From Oscillospiraceae bacterium (GTDB lineage Bacteria > Bacillota > Clostridia > Oscillospirales > UBA929), in NCBI GenBank assembly GCA_009782215.1, contig WRKO01000007.1, forward strand, positions 26,880-90,879: 64,000 nucleotides of DNA, read 5' to 3'. A program made the translations under genes and the position numbers. Positions 16,955 through 24,987 of the stretch are shown here, piece by piece (the first letter of the stretch is position 1; each line of letters starts with the position of its first letter). A model generated the notes under the pieces. That model saw only the letters and a program-made list of their open reading frames with translations. It did not search any database and had not been told where the DNA came from.

Positions 16955-17950
16955 TTACTTCGCCCTCCTGTAAAATGGCATTCCCGTCAAAACGGCGGGT
17001 TCCGCCTTATCGCGTATCACAATCTCATACTTCTCCGCTTCTCCCGTGACCAGAGCCATCGCTATGCCGCGCGCCGGCCCCGGGGAGAAGCAGCCTGAGG
17101 TCACTTTTCCCAGAGGGACTCCGTCTCCCAGCACCTCGCAGCCTGCTCTAGGGACGGCGCGGCCTTGCGCCGTCAGGCCAATCAACCGCCGGGGCGGTCG
17201 GACGCCCGCAAGCGCGCCGCGCCCGATAAAGTTGCCTTTCTCAAAGCAGACGAAGCGTTCAAGACCCGCCTCGACCGGGGAAATATCCTCGTCCAGCTCA
17301 TGCCCGTACAGCGGCAGCGACGCCTCGGTACGTAAAAGGTCGCGCGCGCCCAGCCCGCATGGTTGGGCCCCCGCCTCCGTCATCTCCCGCCACAGCTTGG
17401 GCGCGGCGGCGGGCGGCAAAAACAGCTCAAAGCCGCGTTCGCCGGTGTAGCCGGTGCCGGATTGCAGCAAGACGGCGGAGAGGTCGGCTTTTTTCAGAAC
17501 ATCGGCGGCGGCGGGGCCTTGCAGGGCAAGCTGCGCGAAGCTGTCCGACACATTCTCAACACAGACGCCGGGCGGGGCGTTTTGCCGTATCCACGCGAAA
17601 TCCTTCTCCGTGTTGGCGGCGTTGACGCAGAGGAGAAAGCCGTCTCCGTGCCGGTAGGCGACGACGTCGTCCACCGTGCCGCCGCTCTCGCCGCACATCG
17701 GGGAATAAACCCACGGCTTTGTCTCCAAGCGGCGCATATCGTTTGTCAGCAATGCCTGCAAAAAGTCAAACGCGCCCGCGCCGGAGAGGTATATCTCGCC
17801 CATGTGCGAAACGTCGAACACTCCGGCGCGCCGCCGCACGGCGACGTGTTCGGCGAGGATGCCGCCGTAATGCAGGGGCAATTCCCAGCCGCAATACGCC
17901 GTCATTTTCGCGCCGGCCGCGATATGCTCGTCATAGAGAGGTGTCCTCAA
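16955..17950 (-). CDS. gcvT: Glycine cleavage system T protein (aminomethyltransferase), TTG start
   Basis: The 331-residue protein contains RTPLYDEHIAAGAKM, the folate-binding FDVSHMGEI block, ALLTNDM and the C-terminal FIGRGAL segment, all typical of GcvT. It transfers the one-carbon unit from GcvH to tetrahydrofolate. The TTG at 17950 is chosen because AGGAGG lies ten bases upstream and the first residues match the family start; a longer frame to 18019 has no ribosome site and would extend into the promoter region. It is the first gene of the long minus-strand run. Confidence 0.94.
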   Translation of the reverse strand: MRTPLYDEHIAAGAKMTAYCGWELPLHYGGILAEHVAVRRRAGVFDVSHMGEIYLSGAGAFDFLQALLTNDMRRLETKPWVYSPMCGESGGTVDDVVAYRHGDGFLLCVNAANTEKDFAWIRQNAPPGVCVENVSDSFAQLALQGPAAADVLKKADLSAVLLQSGTGYTGERGFELFLPPAAAPKLWREMTEAGAQPCGLGARDLLRTEASLPLYGHELDEDISPVEAGLERFVCFEKGNFIGRGALAGVRPPRRLIGLTAQGRAVPRAGCEVLGDGVPLGKVTSGCFSPGPARGIAMALVTGEAEKYEIVIRDKAEPAVLTGMPFYRRAK

Positions 17951-18009
17951 CGCACGAAAGCCTCCTGTCACGGTGTCCGCCGGGAGATTGATCCGGGGAA
18001 AGCAATAGC

Positions 18010-18038
18010 AGTGTATCAAATAAAAGGGCGCGCGTCAA
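18010..18038 (-). promoter_or_regulatory. Sigma-A promoter for the gcv operon
   Basis: On the minus strand TTGACG (18033-18038) and TACACT (18010-18015) are spaced by 17 bases. The leader to the gcvT start is only about 50 bases, too short for a glycine riboswitch, and no such fold is seen. Confidence 0.6.
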
Positions 18039-18098
18039 TATATTGTTATGTAAAGTTCAAAATCTTTTCGCACGACACTATATGTTGAGGTGATGAAG

Positions 18099-18317
18099 AT
18101 GTGCCGCCAAGCAAAAGACGTCGCTCTAATCAGCGTCAAGCTCTCAATCGTCCTCCTGATTTGCCGCATCGCGCTCCTGCTCGGCCCCGACCGCTATGAT
18201 ACATACTACAACCTCCAAGTCATCCGCGCCCTCCCGGAGGTCGTCCGCGCCGTTCTGCTCACCGGCGGGCTGGGTACGGCTTGGCTTCAATGGCTGCATA
18301 AGCGCGGTCTTGGGTGA
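18099..18317 (+). CDS. Small predicted membrane protein
   Basis: The 72-residue product has one clear hydrophobic helix (VALISVKLSIVLLICRIALLL) and a weaker C-terminal hydrophobic segment. A strong ribosome site GAGGTGAT ends four bases before the ATG at 18099; ATG at 18093 and GTG at 18090 are in frame but overlap that site. It lies divergent from gcvT and upstream of the secreted Ig-repeat gene. No family is recognised. The gene is supported mainly by its ribosome site and membrane-protein composition. Confidence 0.5.
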   Translation: MCRQAKDVALISVKLSIVLLICRIALLLGPDRYDTYYNLQVIRALPEVVRAVLLTGGLGTAWLQWLHKRGLG

Positions 18318-18334
18318 GCGCGGCCAAGAGGCGC

Positions 18335-18363
18335 TTGACAAAACGTGAAATGTTTGTTACAAT
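18335..18363 (+). promoter_or_regulatory. Sigma-A promoter for the secreted pseudo-peptidase gene
   Basis: TTGACA (18335-18340) and TACAAT (18358-18363) are spaced by 17 bases. The gene start at 18436 follows with a GGGAGGG ribosome site. Confidence 0.75.
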
Positions 18364-18435
18364 AGGCTCAATCAGAGCTTTAGTCTCCGTCCTTTGCGTA
18401 CGATATAGATGTGTAGAGAAAGGGAGGGATTTTGA

Positions 18436-21400
18436 ATGTTGAAACGATTGACCGCTTTGGTCTTAACCTTCGTACTTATCGCCCCGACGGGCTTCATCGG
18501 GGGCGCGAGCGCGCTTACAACCCCCAACTATATCCCGGAGACAGTCCAGTTTATTCAGCAGGGGAACGTGCCGGTGTCTGTGGCTGCGGCGAAGGAGCCG
18601 TCACAGGGAACATTAGAAGCGTTTTTGCAGTTCAACGGGGTTATGCAGACAAGCGACAAAGACGATGCGTGGGCGCACGCCGCTTACGCCGCGATGAATG
18701 TCGCCGGCAATACGGAGCTGAATTATCAGTTCAACGATATTCCAACCGCATCTGTCGGCAACCGGGGTGTGCTGACGGCGTTTTTAATGCGCAGCTTTTC
18801 GCTGCGCGGCAATGACCCCGTCATGAATCCGGTTAAGGGCATTGCGTACATCCCCGATATGCCGTCGAACGCCGGCCCTGAATCGGTCGCGAAGCAGGTG
18901 TATAACAGCAGAATTAAAGCAGCGGTCGAGGCAAACAGCGCGGTTGTGGCTTCCCTGTACTTTGATGAAAATCTGCTCGTGAAGATAGAGGACGTTGACG
19001 GGACATGGATATATGTATATGATAACGATTCCCGCGTCACAGGAAGCACCATATCACGCAGGGCGGCAAACAGCTCCTCCGTGATTGTCGGATGGGACGA
19101 CAACATAGAGTTTGAGTACAGATACGAGAAGACGCCCGCATCGGGGGACAATCCCGCTGTTTATGAAGATGTAACCGTTAAAGGCGCATTCCTCGCGTAC
19201 GACAGCCTTCCGGCTTCGCTTGGCGGCGCGGGCGGCGGTGCTTACTGGATTAGCTATGCGACCATCCTTTCCGGCGCGTATTATGTTGAAGGTTTTTATG
19301 ACCACAAAGCCACTTTCAATCTCAACAACCAGCTTGAGGATGACAAAGGTGTCGCGATAAAGAAAAATCCCTTTGCCGTTACCTACGAATACGACGCGGC
19401 CGGCTTGAATAATGTGCGGACTATCAGCGGCGACACCGTTTTCTACGCCAATGTGTTCACCGTAAAGGACGGCGCCGCCGCCATCCATGCCGTCTCCGTC
19501 TTCCTCACCGGCGAGGGTAACGGCTATAGGATTTGGTTTATTGACGACTATAAAGAAACCAAGGATTTGAATGTGCTGGATTCGGCCAACACCAAGAAAG
19601 CGCTGGTCACTTCCGCCCCGGTCGGTTACAAAGCTCTACCGGGATACTACACGATTCCGGTAATCGACCCGGCAACCAATGAAGCCCCCATCGCCAGCGA
19701 AAAGCAGTTCGCCATTGTCGTGGAGGCGACCGGGACGGGTGTGAACGGCCCGGTGCTGCAAAACGCTGCCGGAGCCAGCCGCGGGCAGAGCTTCACCTCC
19801 TCCAACGCCACTACGTGGAACGATGCGTTCCTGACAAACCAATCCGCCGTGTGCATTAAAGCCCACGCGGAGAAAGACGTCTACATCCCGCTGACCGGCG
19901 TTGAGGTGCGGGACTCGGACGGCGACCCGCTGACCGTCCTTGAGGTCGTCCCCAACACCAGACATACCATTACCCCCACGCTGATACCCACCAACGCCAC
20001 AAACGTCAGGCACGAAGAAACAGTATGGGAAGCGCAGATGCCGTATTACCTCCGCGACGATGAGGGGTATTTGATATTGGACAATGACGAAAAGCCCACG
20101 CTGGCGGACGCTCCTACCGGCGCTGACTGGCTGGTTTGGATGAATGGCTGGGGGTTTGTGCCAAAGGCATTCTCGGAGCTTACGACTCTTCCGACAGGGA
20201 CGACTGCAACCACTCGGCAACGGCAGGGAAAAAAGGAAGATAGCCCTGATGTTATCAACAATATTGTCATTCAAGACCAGCCCTTTACCCTCAGTATCTC
20301 AAATAACGGGACGACTGCGCTGCAGGCACCCAGAAGCGCGATTGAATATGACGGGAAAGATTTCCCGGTGCAAGTGACTGTAAACGAAGTCCCAAGAGAC
20401 GCTACGGGCACATGGGATGAAGACAAAGGCAATTTTAAGCCTCAAAGGGCCGATTTCACCGTTAAGATTAAAGCGACTGCGGTGGAAAAGGTCACGCTCA
20501 GCAGAACCGCAGCGCAAACCATGAAGGTGGGGGCAACCCTCTCCTTCACAGCGACGCAGCTTGACGCAGACGATAAGCAGCTCAGCGCGCCGCATCCCGT
20601 GACATGGCATATCGTGATGCCGCTCTCTGGGGGTTCCACCGATGACTACCATGACGGCTATGAAAAAAGCCCCGCGTTTGAACCGCTCGACCCCTTTGGC
20701 GGTCCTGTCGCCACTGTTGACAAAAACGGCAGGGTGACGGCGCTGCGCAGCGGGGTATGCTTTGTCTACGCCGAGGCGGGCGGCAAGGCGTCAGACTTGA
20801 CCCAAATCACCGCCACCGGGAAAACGGTCACCGGCGTCGCTATCGGCAGAAAAAAACTCATTATGGCAGCCGATACGACCTTTACCATGACGGGCGCTGT
20901 CAAGCCTAATGACGCGAATGACAGGAGCATCACTTGGTCGTCAAGCAACGACGCCATTGCAACGGTCGAACCGGCGACGGGCATTATCAGGGCTATAAGC
21001 CCCGGAACGGTCACCATATCCGTCTCCAGCAAGACCAGCCCCAACTTCAAGGCCGACTGCGCCGTCACCGTCATCGCCGGGCCTTCCGCCACAATCCGCG
21101 TCAACAGAGCCGCCACATACTCCGTTTTCGGCGCGAAAGCCGGGGAGACGATTGAATGGACTTTTGAGGACAGAGACGGAAACGACAGCGACAATCTTCG
21201 CGGCGAGAAAATCAATAATGGCAATAAATTCAGAGTTATCGCCGATGATGAAGGCGGGGCCGTCCTGAGAGCCGAAGTGTATGTTGACCCGCCTGAAGGT
21301 GATAGGGTTCTCGTCCGTGAGCAGAAGTGGCATCTGGAAGGCGTCGTGCCTATCGGCAGGATGGCTTTCCAGAACAGCGCCGGAGAGGATCTCAAGCGAG

Positions 21401-21990
21401 TCAATCTCGGCATTAAGCTCGACGGGACGAGTCCCAAATCGCAGACGCTGACGGCAGCGGTCATAAAACCTGTTGACGGAACCTCCACCCTCCTTGGCTT
21501 TGAGTGGTCTGCCAAACAAACCAAGCAGAAACAGGACATTATCACTTTAGACCCGGGAACGGGAGACGCAAACAACACCGTGACCATTACCGCAGCGAGG
21601 CCCGGCTCTACAAGGCTCACCGGCTTGAACTACAACGGCAACAAACGCGTCAATCTTTCCGTCCGCGTATTCTTCTACCCGGAGACGGCTAACATCACAC
21701 CCAAAGCGGGCAGCTTGACGATGAATGTAGGCAAAACCGGAAGTGCGACAGCCAAGGTTACCGCACCGAACGCCAAAGACTTTTTCAAGACGCTGACCTA
21801 TACGCTGAAAGGCGCCGACGGTGAGCCGATGACGACCGAAGGACGCGAGTTTGTGGAAAACAGTTTCGTCCGGGTTGACGTCAAGCGCGGGCGGGTGACC
21901 GCCTTGGGCCCGGGCGAAGCAACGGTAGTCATCGTAGCGCAAGGCGGTGCGACCAAGGAAGTGCCGGTCACAGTGAAGACAAAAGATTAG
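18436..21990 (+). CDS. Secreted protein: inactive papain-like (C1) domain, lectin-like region, bacterial Ig (BIG2) repeats
   Basis: The 1184-residue protein has a signal peptide ending near Ala26. Residues about 65-270 follow the layout of C1 peptidases that carry a lectin-like domain, but every catalytic position is changed: the Cys of the CWAFA box is Ala78 (DDAWAHAA), the His before IVGWDDN is Ser213, and the Asn of the NSWG box is Asp256 (LAYDSLP). Residues about 275-430 resemble the lectin-like domain that follows such peptidases (YYVEGFYDHKATF, FYANVFTV). From about 675 to 1184 there are BIG2-type Ig repeats with ITWSSSNDAIATVEP and AISPGTVTISVSS. No SLH, sortase or membrane anchor is seen. 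It is probably a cell-surface binding or matrix protein. It is transcribed from its own promoter and ends at a terminator. Confidence 0.78.
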   Translation: MLKRLTALVLTFVLIAPTGFIGGASALTTPNYIPETVQFIQQGNVPVSVAAAKEPSQGTLEAFLQFNGVMQTSDKDDAWAHAAYAAMNVAGNTELNYQFNDIPTASVGNRGVLTAFLMRSFSLRGNDPVMNPVKGIAYIPDMPSNAGPESVAKQVYNSRIKAAVEANSAVVASLYFDENLLVKIEDVDGTWIYVYDNDSRVTGSTISRRAANSSSVIVGWDDNIEFEYRYEKTPASGDNPAVYEDVTVKGAFLAYDSLPASLGGAGGGAYWISYATILSGAYYVEGFYDHKATFNLNNQLEDDKGVAIKKNPFAVTYEYDAAGLNNVRTISGDTVFYANVFTVKDGAAAIHAVSVFLTGEGNGYRIWFIDDYKETKDLNVLDSANTKKALVTSAPVGYKALPGYYTIPVIDPATNEAPIASEKQFAIVVEATGTGVNGPVLQNAAGASRGQSFTSSNATTWNDAFLTNQSAVCIKAHAEKDVYIPLTGVEVRDSDGDPLTVLEVVPNTRHTITPTLIPTNATNVRHEETVWEAQMPYYLRDDEGYLILDNDEKPTLADAPTGADWLVWMNGWGFVPKAFSELTTLPTGTTATTRQRQGKKEDSPDVINNIVIQDQPFTLSISNNGTTALQAPRSAIEYDGKDFPVQVTVNEVPRDATGTWDEDKGNFKPQRADFTVKIKATAVEKVTLSRTAAQTMKVGATLSFTATQLDADDKQLSAPHPVTWHIVMPLSGGSTDDYHDGYEKSPAFEPLDPFGGPVATVDKNGRVTALRSGVCFVYAEAGGKASDLTQITATGKTVTGVAIGRKKLIMAADTTFTMTGAVKPNDANDRSITWSSSNDAIATVEPATGIIRAISPGTVTISVSSKTSPNFKADCAVTVIAGPSATIRVNRAATYSVFGAKAGETIEWTFEDRDGNDSDNLRGEKINNGNKFRVIADDEGGAVLRAEVYVDPPEGDRVLVREQKWHLEGVVPIGRMAFQNSAGEDLKRVNLGIKLDGTSPKSQTLTAAVIKPVDGTSTLLGFEWSAKQTKQKQDIITLDPGTGDANNTVTITAARPGSTRLTGLNYNGNKRVNLSVRVFFYPETANITPKAGSLTMNVGKTGSATAKVTAPNAKDFFKTLTYTLKGADGEPMTTEGREFVENSFVRVDVKRGRVTALGPGEATVVIVAQGGATKEVPVTVKTKD

Positions 21991-21998
21991 ACCTAAGC

Positions 21999-22030
21999 AA
22001 ACCGCCCGGCCAAGGGTCGGGCGGTTTGTT
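21999..22030 (+). terminator. Terminator after the secreted pseudo-peptidase gene
   Basis: A perfect 10-base stem (AAACCGCCCG with CGGGCGGTTT) encloses a nine-base loop and is followed by GTTACGTTTTC, starting nine bases after the stop codon. tRNA-Pro follows 19 bases later with no clear promoter of its own between. Confidence 0.75.
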
Positions 22031-22048
22031 ACGTTTTCGGCAAATTAT

Positions 22049-22125
22049 CCGGGCATGGCGCAGCTTGGCAGCGCGCGTGGTTTGGGACCACGAGGCCGCA
22101 GGTTCAAATCCTGTTGCCCGGACCA
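22049..22125 (+). tRNA. tRNA-Pro (anticodon TGG)
   Basis: A complete cloverleaf is present: acceptor CCGGGCA pairs with TGCCCGG, the anticodon stem CGTGG/CCACG encloses TTTGGGA with anticodon TGG, and the T loop is TTCAAAT. Discriminator A and CCA are encoded. The proline anticodon is unambiguous. Confidence 0.96.
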
Positions 22126-22127
22126 GT

Positions 22128-22170
22128 CGGAGTGTTCTTACAGCATTTGAAGTGTTGTAGGAACACTCCG
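22128..22170 (+). terminator. tRNA-trailing hairpin (43-nt), copy 1
   Basis: An 18-base stem (two G-U pairs) with loop TTTGAAG begins two bases after the tRNA-Pro CCA and is followed by a T-rich stretch. A copy differing at one base in 43 follows tRNA-Gly at 57280-57322 with the same two-base spacing. It probably terminates the tRNA and, in the other direction, the sensor kinase gene that ends at 22187. Confidence 0.7.
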
Positions 22171-22186
22171 TTTCATATTTTACATT

Positions 22187-24838
22187 TTATTTTACTGTTT
22201 TCAATTTATCTAACATAAGCGTTGCTTGTTCTGCCGCTTCTTCAAAGTTGCTGTGCAGGTACAACAAATTCTTCATATCTTCAAGCGCGGCTGAGGTTTC
22301 TTTTTTATACGTTTTCAACTGCAATCGGGCAAGGGCTTTGTAGGCTGCCATATCATCATAATCTTCGCAGGCAGTCTTAATGATAAGCAGTTGCTCATGT
22401 AAATAGGTTAAATCCTCTTGTATGTCTCCATCCTCATTTTGGTCAGGCTCAGCGGTAACAAGATTCTCAATTAACGCTTCAAGCCCTTTAATTAAATTTT
22501 CTGTGTTAGACCGGATAAAATCATTGTCGCCGCGTTGAGCCGCTTCTTCGAGGGCAAACGCCTTTGCGGACAATGCTTCTTCCCCAATATTCGCCAGCGC
22601 GGATTTCATGGCGTGGGCAGTCGTGGTAAACATTTTTATATCGCCGCTGCTTAATGTTTCCCGCAATGCAACGACCGCTTTTTGCGCGTCTCTCTTAAAG
22701 ATTTGAGCCAGCTTGGGGTTTATATTAGACAGAGGCTTTTTTTCGTCAGTTGATACTTTCTTGTATTTCTTGGCTTCCTCGGGGTATTTGTCATGAATAA
22801 AACGCGTTAGCACAGCGTTTAACTGCCATATATCTATGGGCTTTGAGATAAAGCCATCAAAGCCGTGTTCGCTGAACATTTTGTCGTTGCCGGCCAAAGC
22901 GTTTGCCGTCAAGGCGACAATTATGCCTTTGTAGCCCAGCTCGCGCAGTTTGTGTGTGGTTTCTATCCCATCCATCAGGGGCATCATATGATCCATAAAA
23001 ACGATGTCATATATATTGCCGCCGTTTATTAAGTCAAGCGCCTCAAAGCCGCTTACAGCCGTTTCTATCTTTAATTGATACGGCGAAAGCAGCCCTTCGG
23101 CTACATAAAGGTTGGTTTCCACATCATCTACTAACAAAACCTTCCCGTAAGGCATAATCTCACGCAGGGTATGCAGCTCGCTGTGCTGACTTTGCTCTTT
23201 GAACGTAAAATTGCTTAACTGCGCCGCAAGCTCCGCGCCTATAGGGGCGCACTCAACAGCCTTTTGCCGGACGGTGACCTTAAATGTACTGCCTTTTCCG
23301 TACTCACTTTCAACTTCAACATTACCGCCCATCATTTCAGCAAGGTTTTTTGTTATCCTAAGCCCGATGCCGGTTCCCTCTGTCGCTCGGTTCGCTTCGA
23401 TGTTAAACCGCTGGTACTCTGAAAACAACTGTGCCAAATCTTCGGGTTTGAGACCCTGCCCTGTATCCTTCACGGCAAAACGCAGCGTTATGTCCCCATC
23501 CTCAGCCGTATGGCTGACCGAAAGCTCAACATGCCCTTCCTTTGTATATTTAATCGAATTTGACAGCAGATTGTTCAAAATTTGCTTTAAGCGTATCTCA
23601 TCGCCGATAAGCCTTGAAGGCAGATTTTCGTCAATCGTTAGGATGAATTTGATTGGCTTATTCTCAATTCTTATAATATTAAGCTGTACTGTATCGTGAA
23701 TAAAGCTGGGAACATCGTATTCAACGGGGCTGATTTCCATTTTGCCTGTTTCAATTTTAGACATATCTAAAATGTCGTTAATAATTCGCAGAAGGTTGTT
23801 GCCGGAATTGTATATTTTGCCCAAGGCAATTTCAGAGTCATGCGGCAGATTTCCCTTTTGAATCTGTATTTGTGATATGCCGATAATCGCGTTCATGGGC
23901 GTGCGGATTTCGTGTGACATGGTGGCTAAGAACTGGGTTTTTGCTTTGTTTGCGTGTTCCGCCGCCTTTTGCGCCTCGATAATGGGAGTGATTTCCGCAA
24001 ACTCAAAAAAGCGCGTCCCCTTTTTTTTACCCATTAGAGCGGTGTGAAGGGCAAACCAGCGCTGCTCCCCGTCTTTATCAAATGAAACGGTCTTTTCCGT
24101 CAGATAATCCTGCGTCATGGCGTCATTGAAGACTGCCGTCAGGTCATCGGAGTGAAAGATATCTTCAACCTGAATTTTATTTTTTTCTTTACCCATAAAC
24201 TTGACGAACGACTCGCTGATATATTCAATCTTCTTATTGCCGTTTACAATGCACATTAGGTTTGGCGTGGTTTCCAGCACCGCGTTGAAGGCCTGCCCCA
24301 AAGTCTGCAATTTAATTAAGAATGACAGAATATATTTACTGAAAAAATAACCAAATAAATACAGCATCAATATCCCGAAAAAGTTGAATATCTCATCCGT
24401 CAGGGTAGCTTGCTCCCCAAGCAGCCGCGCGTCAAAGACAAATATGCAAAGACATATTGTAAGCGTTGTTAATATGCACATAATCAATAGCCCAACCTGG
24501 TCTATATACATAATACTGACAATCATAATGCCCATCAGGAACACATAAATGACCCTGTCCCCGCCGAAAAACACGGCGTTGATGATTTCGAGCAGCACCA
24601 TTGAATACGGAACCAGCACCGCCAACTGTCTTTTTGTCAGCCTTTTAATGGAGGTAATGACAAAAAACACGGTTATCATCGACAGGCTGATGGCAATCCG
24701 TGACAGCCACCATTCGGCGTCTACAAATAAAATAAAAAAGAGTATCTTTGTCAGCGCGTATACAATAATCGTTGTCCTGACAGTCTTATTGGCTATTCCG
24801 ATATCGAAGGAATACTCACTATTTATATCCCGAGACAT
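22187..24838 (-). CDS. Hybrid sensor histidine kinase (membrane sensor, PAS, HisKA, HATPase, receiver, Hpt)
   Basis: The 883-residue protein has about six membrane helices (residues 20-175), a PAS-like domain (about 180-300, NLMCIVNGNKKIEYISESFVKFMG split), a HisKA domain with the phosphorylated His in MSHEIRTPMNAI, a HATPase domain (NLLSNSIKYT, DTGQGL, GTGIGL), a receiver domain with the phosphorylated Asp in DIVFMDHMMPLMDG, and a C-terminal Hpt domain (AHAMKSALANIG). It should relay phosphate through an internal His-Asp-His path to an unknown response regulator. The two LuxR-type neighbours have no receiver domain. The coding sequence is AT-richer than its surroundings. GGAAAGGGGATAG precedes the ATG. 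Confidence 0.93.
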   Translation of the reverse strand: MSRDINSEYSFDIGIANKTVRTTIIVYALTKILFFILFVDAEWWLSRIAISLSMITVFFVITSIKRLTKRQLAVLVPYSMVLLEIINAVFFGGDRVIYVFLMGIMIVSIMYIDQVGLLIMCILTTLTICLCIFVFDARLLGEQATLTDEIFNFFGILMLYLFGYFFSKYILSFLIKLQTLGQAFNAVLETTPNLMCIVNGNKKIEYISESFVKFMGKEKNKIQVEDIFHSDDLTAVFNDAMTQDYLTEKTVSFDKDGEQRWFALHTALMGKKKGTRFFEFAEITPIIEAQKAAEHANKAKTQFLATMSHEIRTPMNAIIGISQIQIQKGNLPHDSEIALGKIYNSGNNLLRIINDILDMSKIETGKMEISPVEYDVPSFIHDTVQLNIIRIENKPIKFILTIDENLPSRLIGDEIRLKQILNNLLSNSIKYTKEGHVELSVSHTAEDGDITLRFAVKDTGQGLKPEDLAQLFSEYQRFNIEANRATEGTGIGLRITKNLAEMMGGNVEVESEYGKGSTFKVTVRQKAVECAPIGAELAAQLSNFTFKEQSQHSELHTLREIMPYGKVLLVDDVETNLYVAEGLLSPYQLKIETAVSGFEALDLINGGNIYDIVFMDHMMPLMDGIETTHKLRELGYKGIIVALTANALAGNDKMFSEHGFDGFISKPIDIWQLNAVLTRFIHDKYPEEAKKYKKVSTDEKKPLSNINPKLAQIFKRDAQKAVVALRETLSSGDIKMFTTTAHAMKSALANIGEEALSAKAFALEEAAQRGDNDFIRSNTENLIKGLEALIENLVTAEPDQNEDGDIQEDLTYLHEQLLIIKTACEDYDDMAAYKALARLQLKTYKKETSAALEDMKNLLYLHSNFEEAAEQATLMLDKLKTVK

Positions 24839-24895
24839 AACTATCCCCTTTCCATCTTCATCTTTGCGGTATGCGATAATGCTTATTTCAGATAG

Positions 24896-24924
24896 AGTAT
24901 ATAACAGGGTTTTCTAAAAGTCAA
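24896..24924 (-). promoter_or_regulatory. Sigma-A promoter for the hybrid kinase gene
   Basis: On the minus strand TTGACT (24919-24924) and TATACT (24896-24901) are spaced by 17 bases, with about 60 bases to the start codon. Confidence 0.7.
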
Positions 24925-24947
24925 TACATAGTTTGGACACGCCGTAG

Positions 24948-24970
24948 CCCCCTGCAACTCACACAGGGGG
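24948..24970. terminator. GC-rich hairpin downstream of the minus-strand LuxR gene
   Basis: CCCCCTG and CAGGGGG pair around a nine-base loop. The T-rich tail (TTTGGGTTTTT) lies on the plus-strand side, whereas the gene it follows (ending 24988) is on the minus strand, so its terminator role for that gene is uncertain. Confidence 0.4.
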
Positions 24971-24987
24971 TTTGGGTTTTTACAGGG

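Noticed and set aside
17951..18089. Glycine riboswitch upstream of gcvT
   Set aside because: The leader from the predicted start to the TTG codon is only about 50 bases, and no glycine aptamer core or tandem fold is present.
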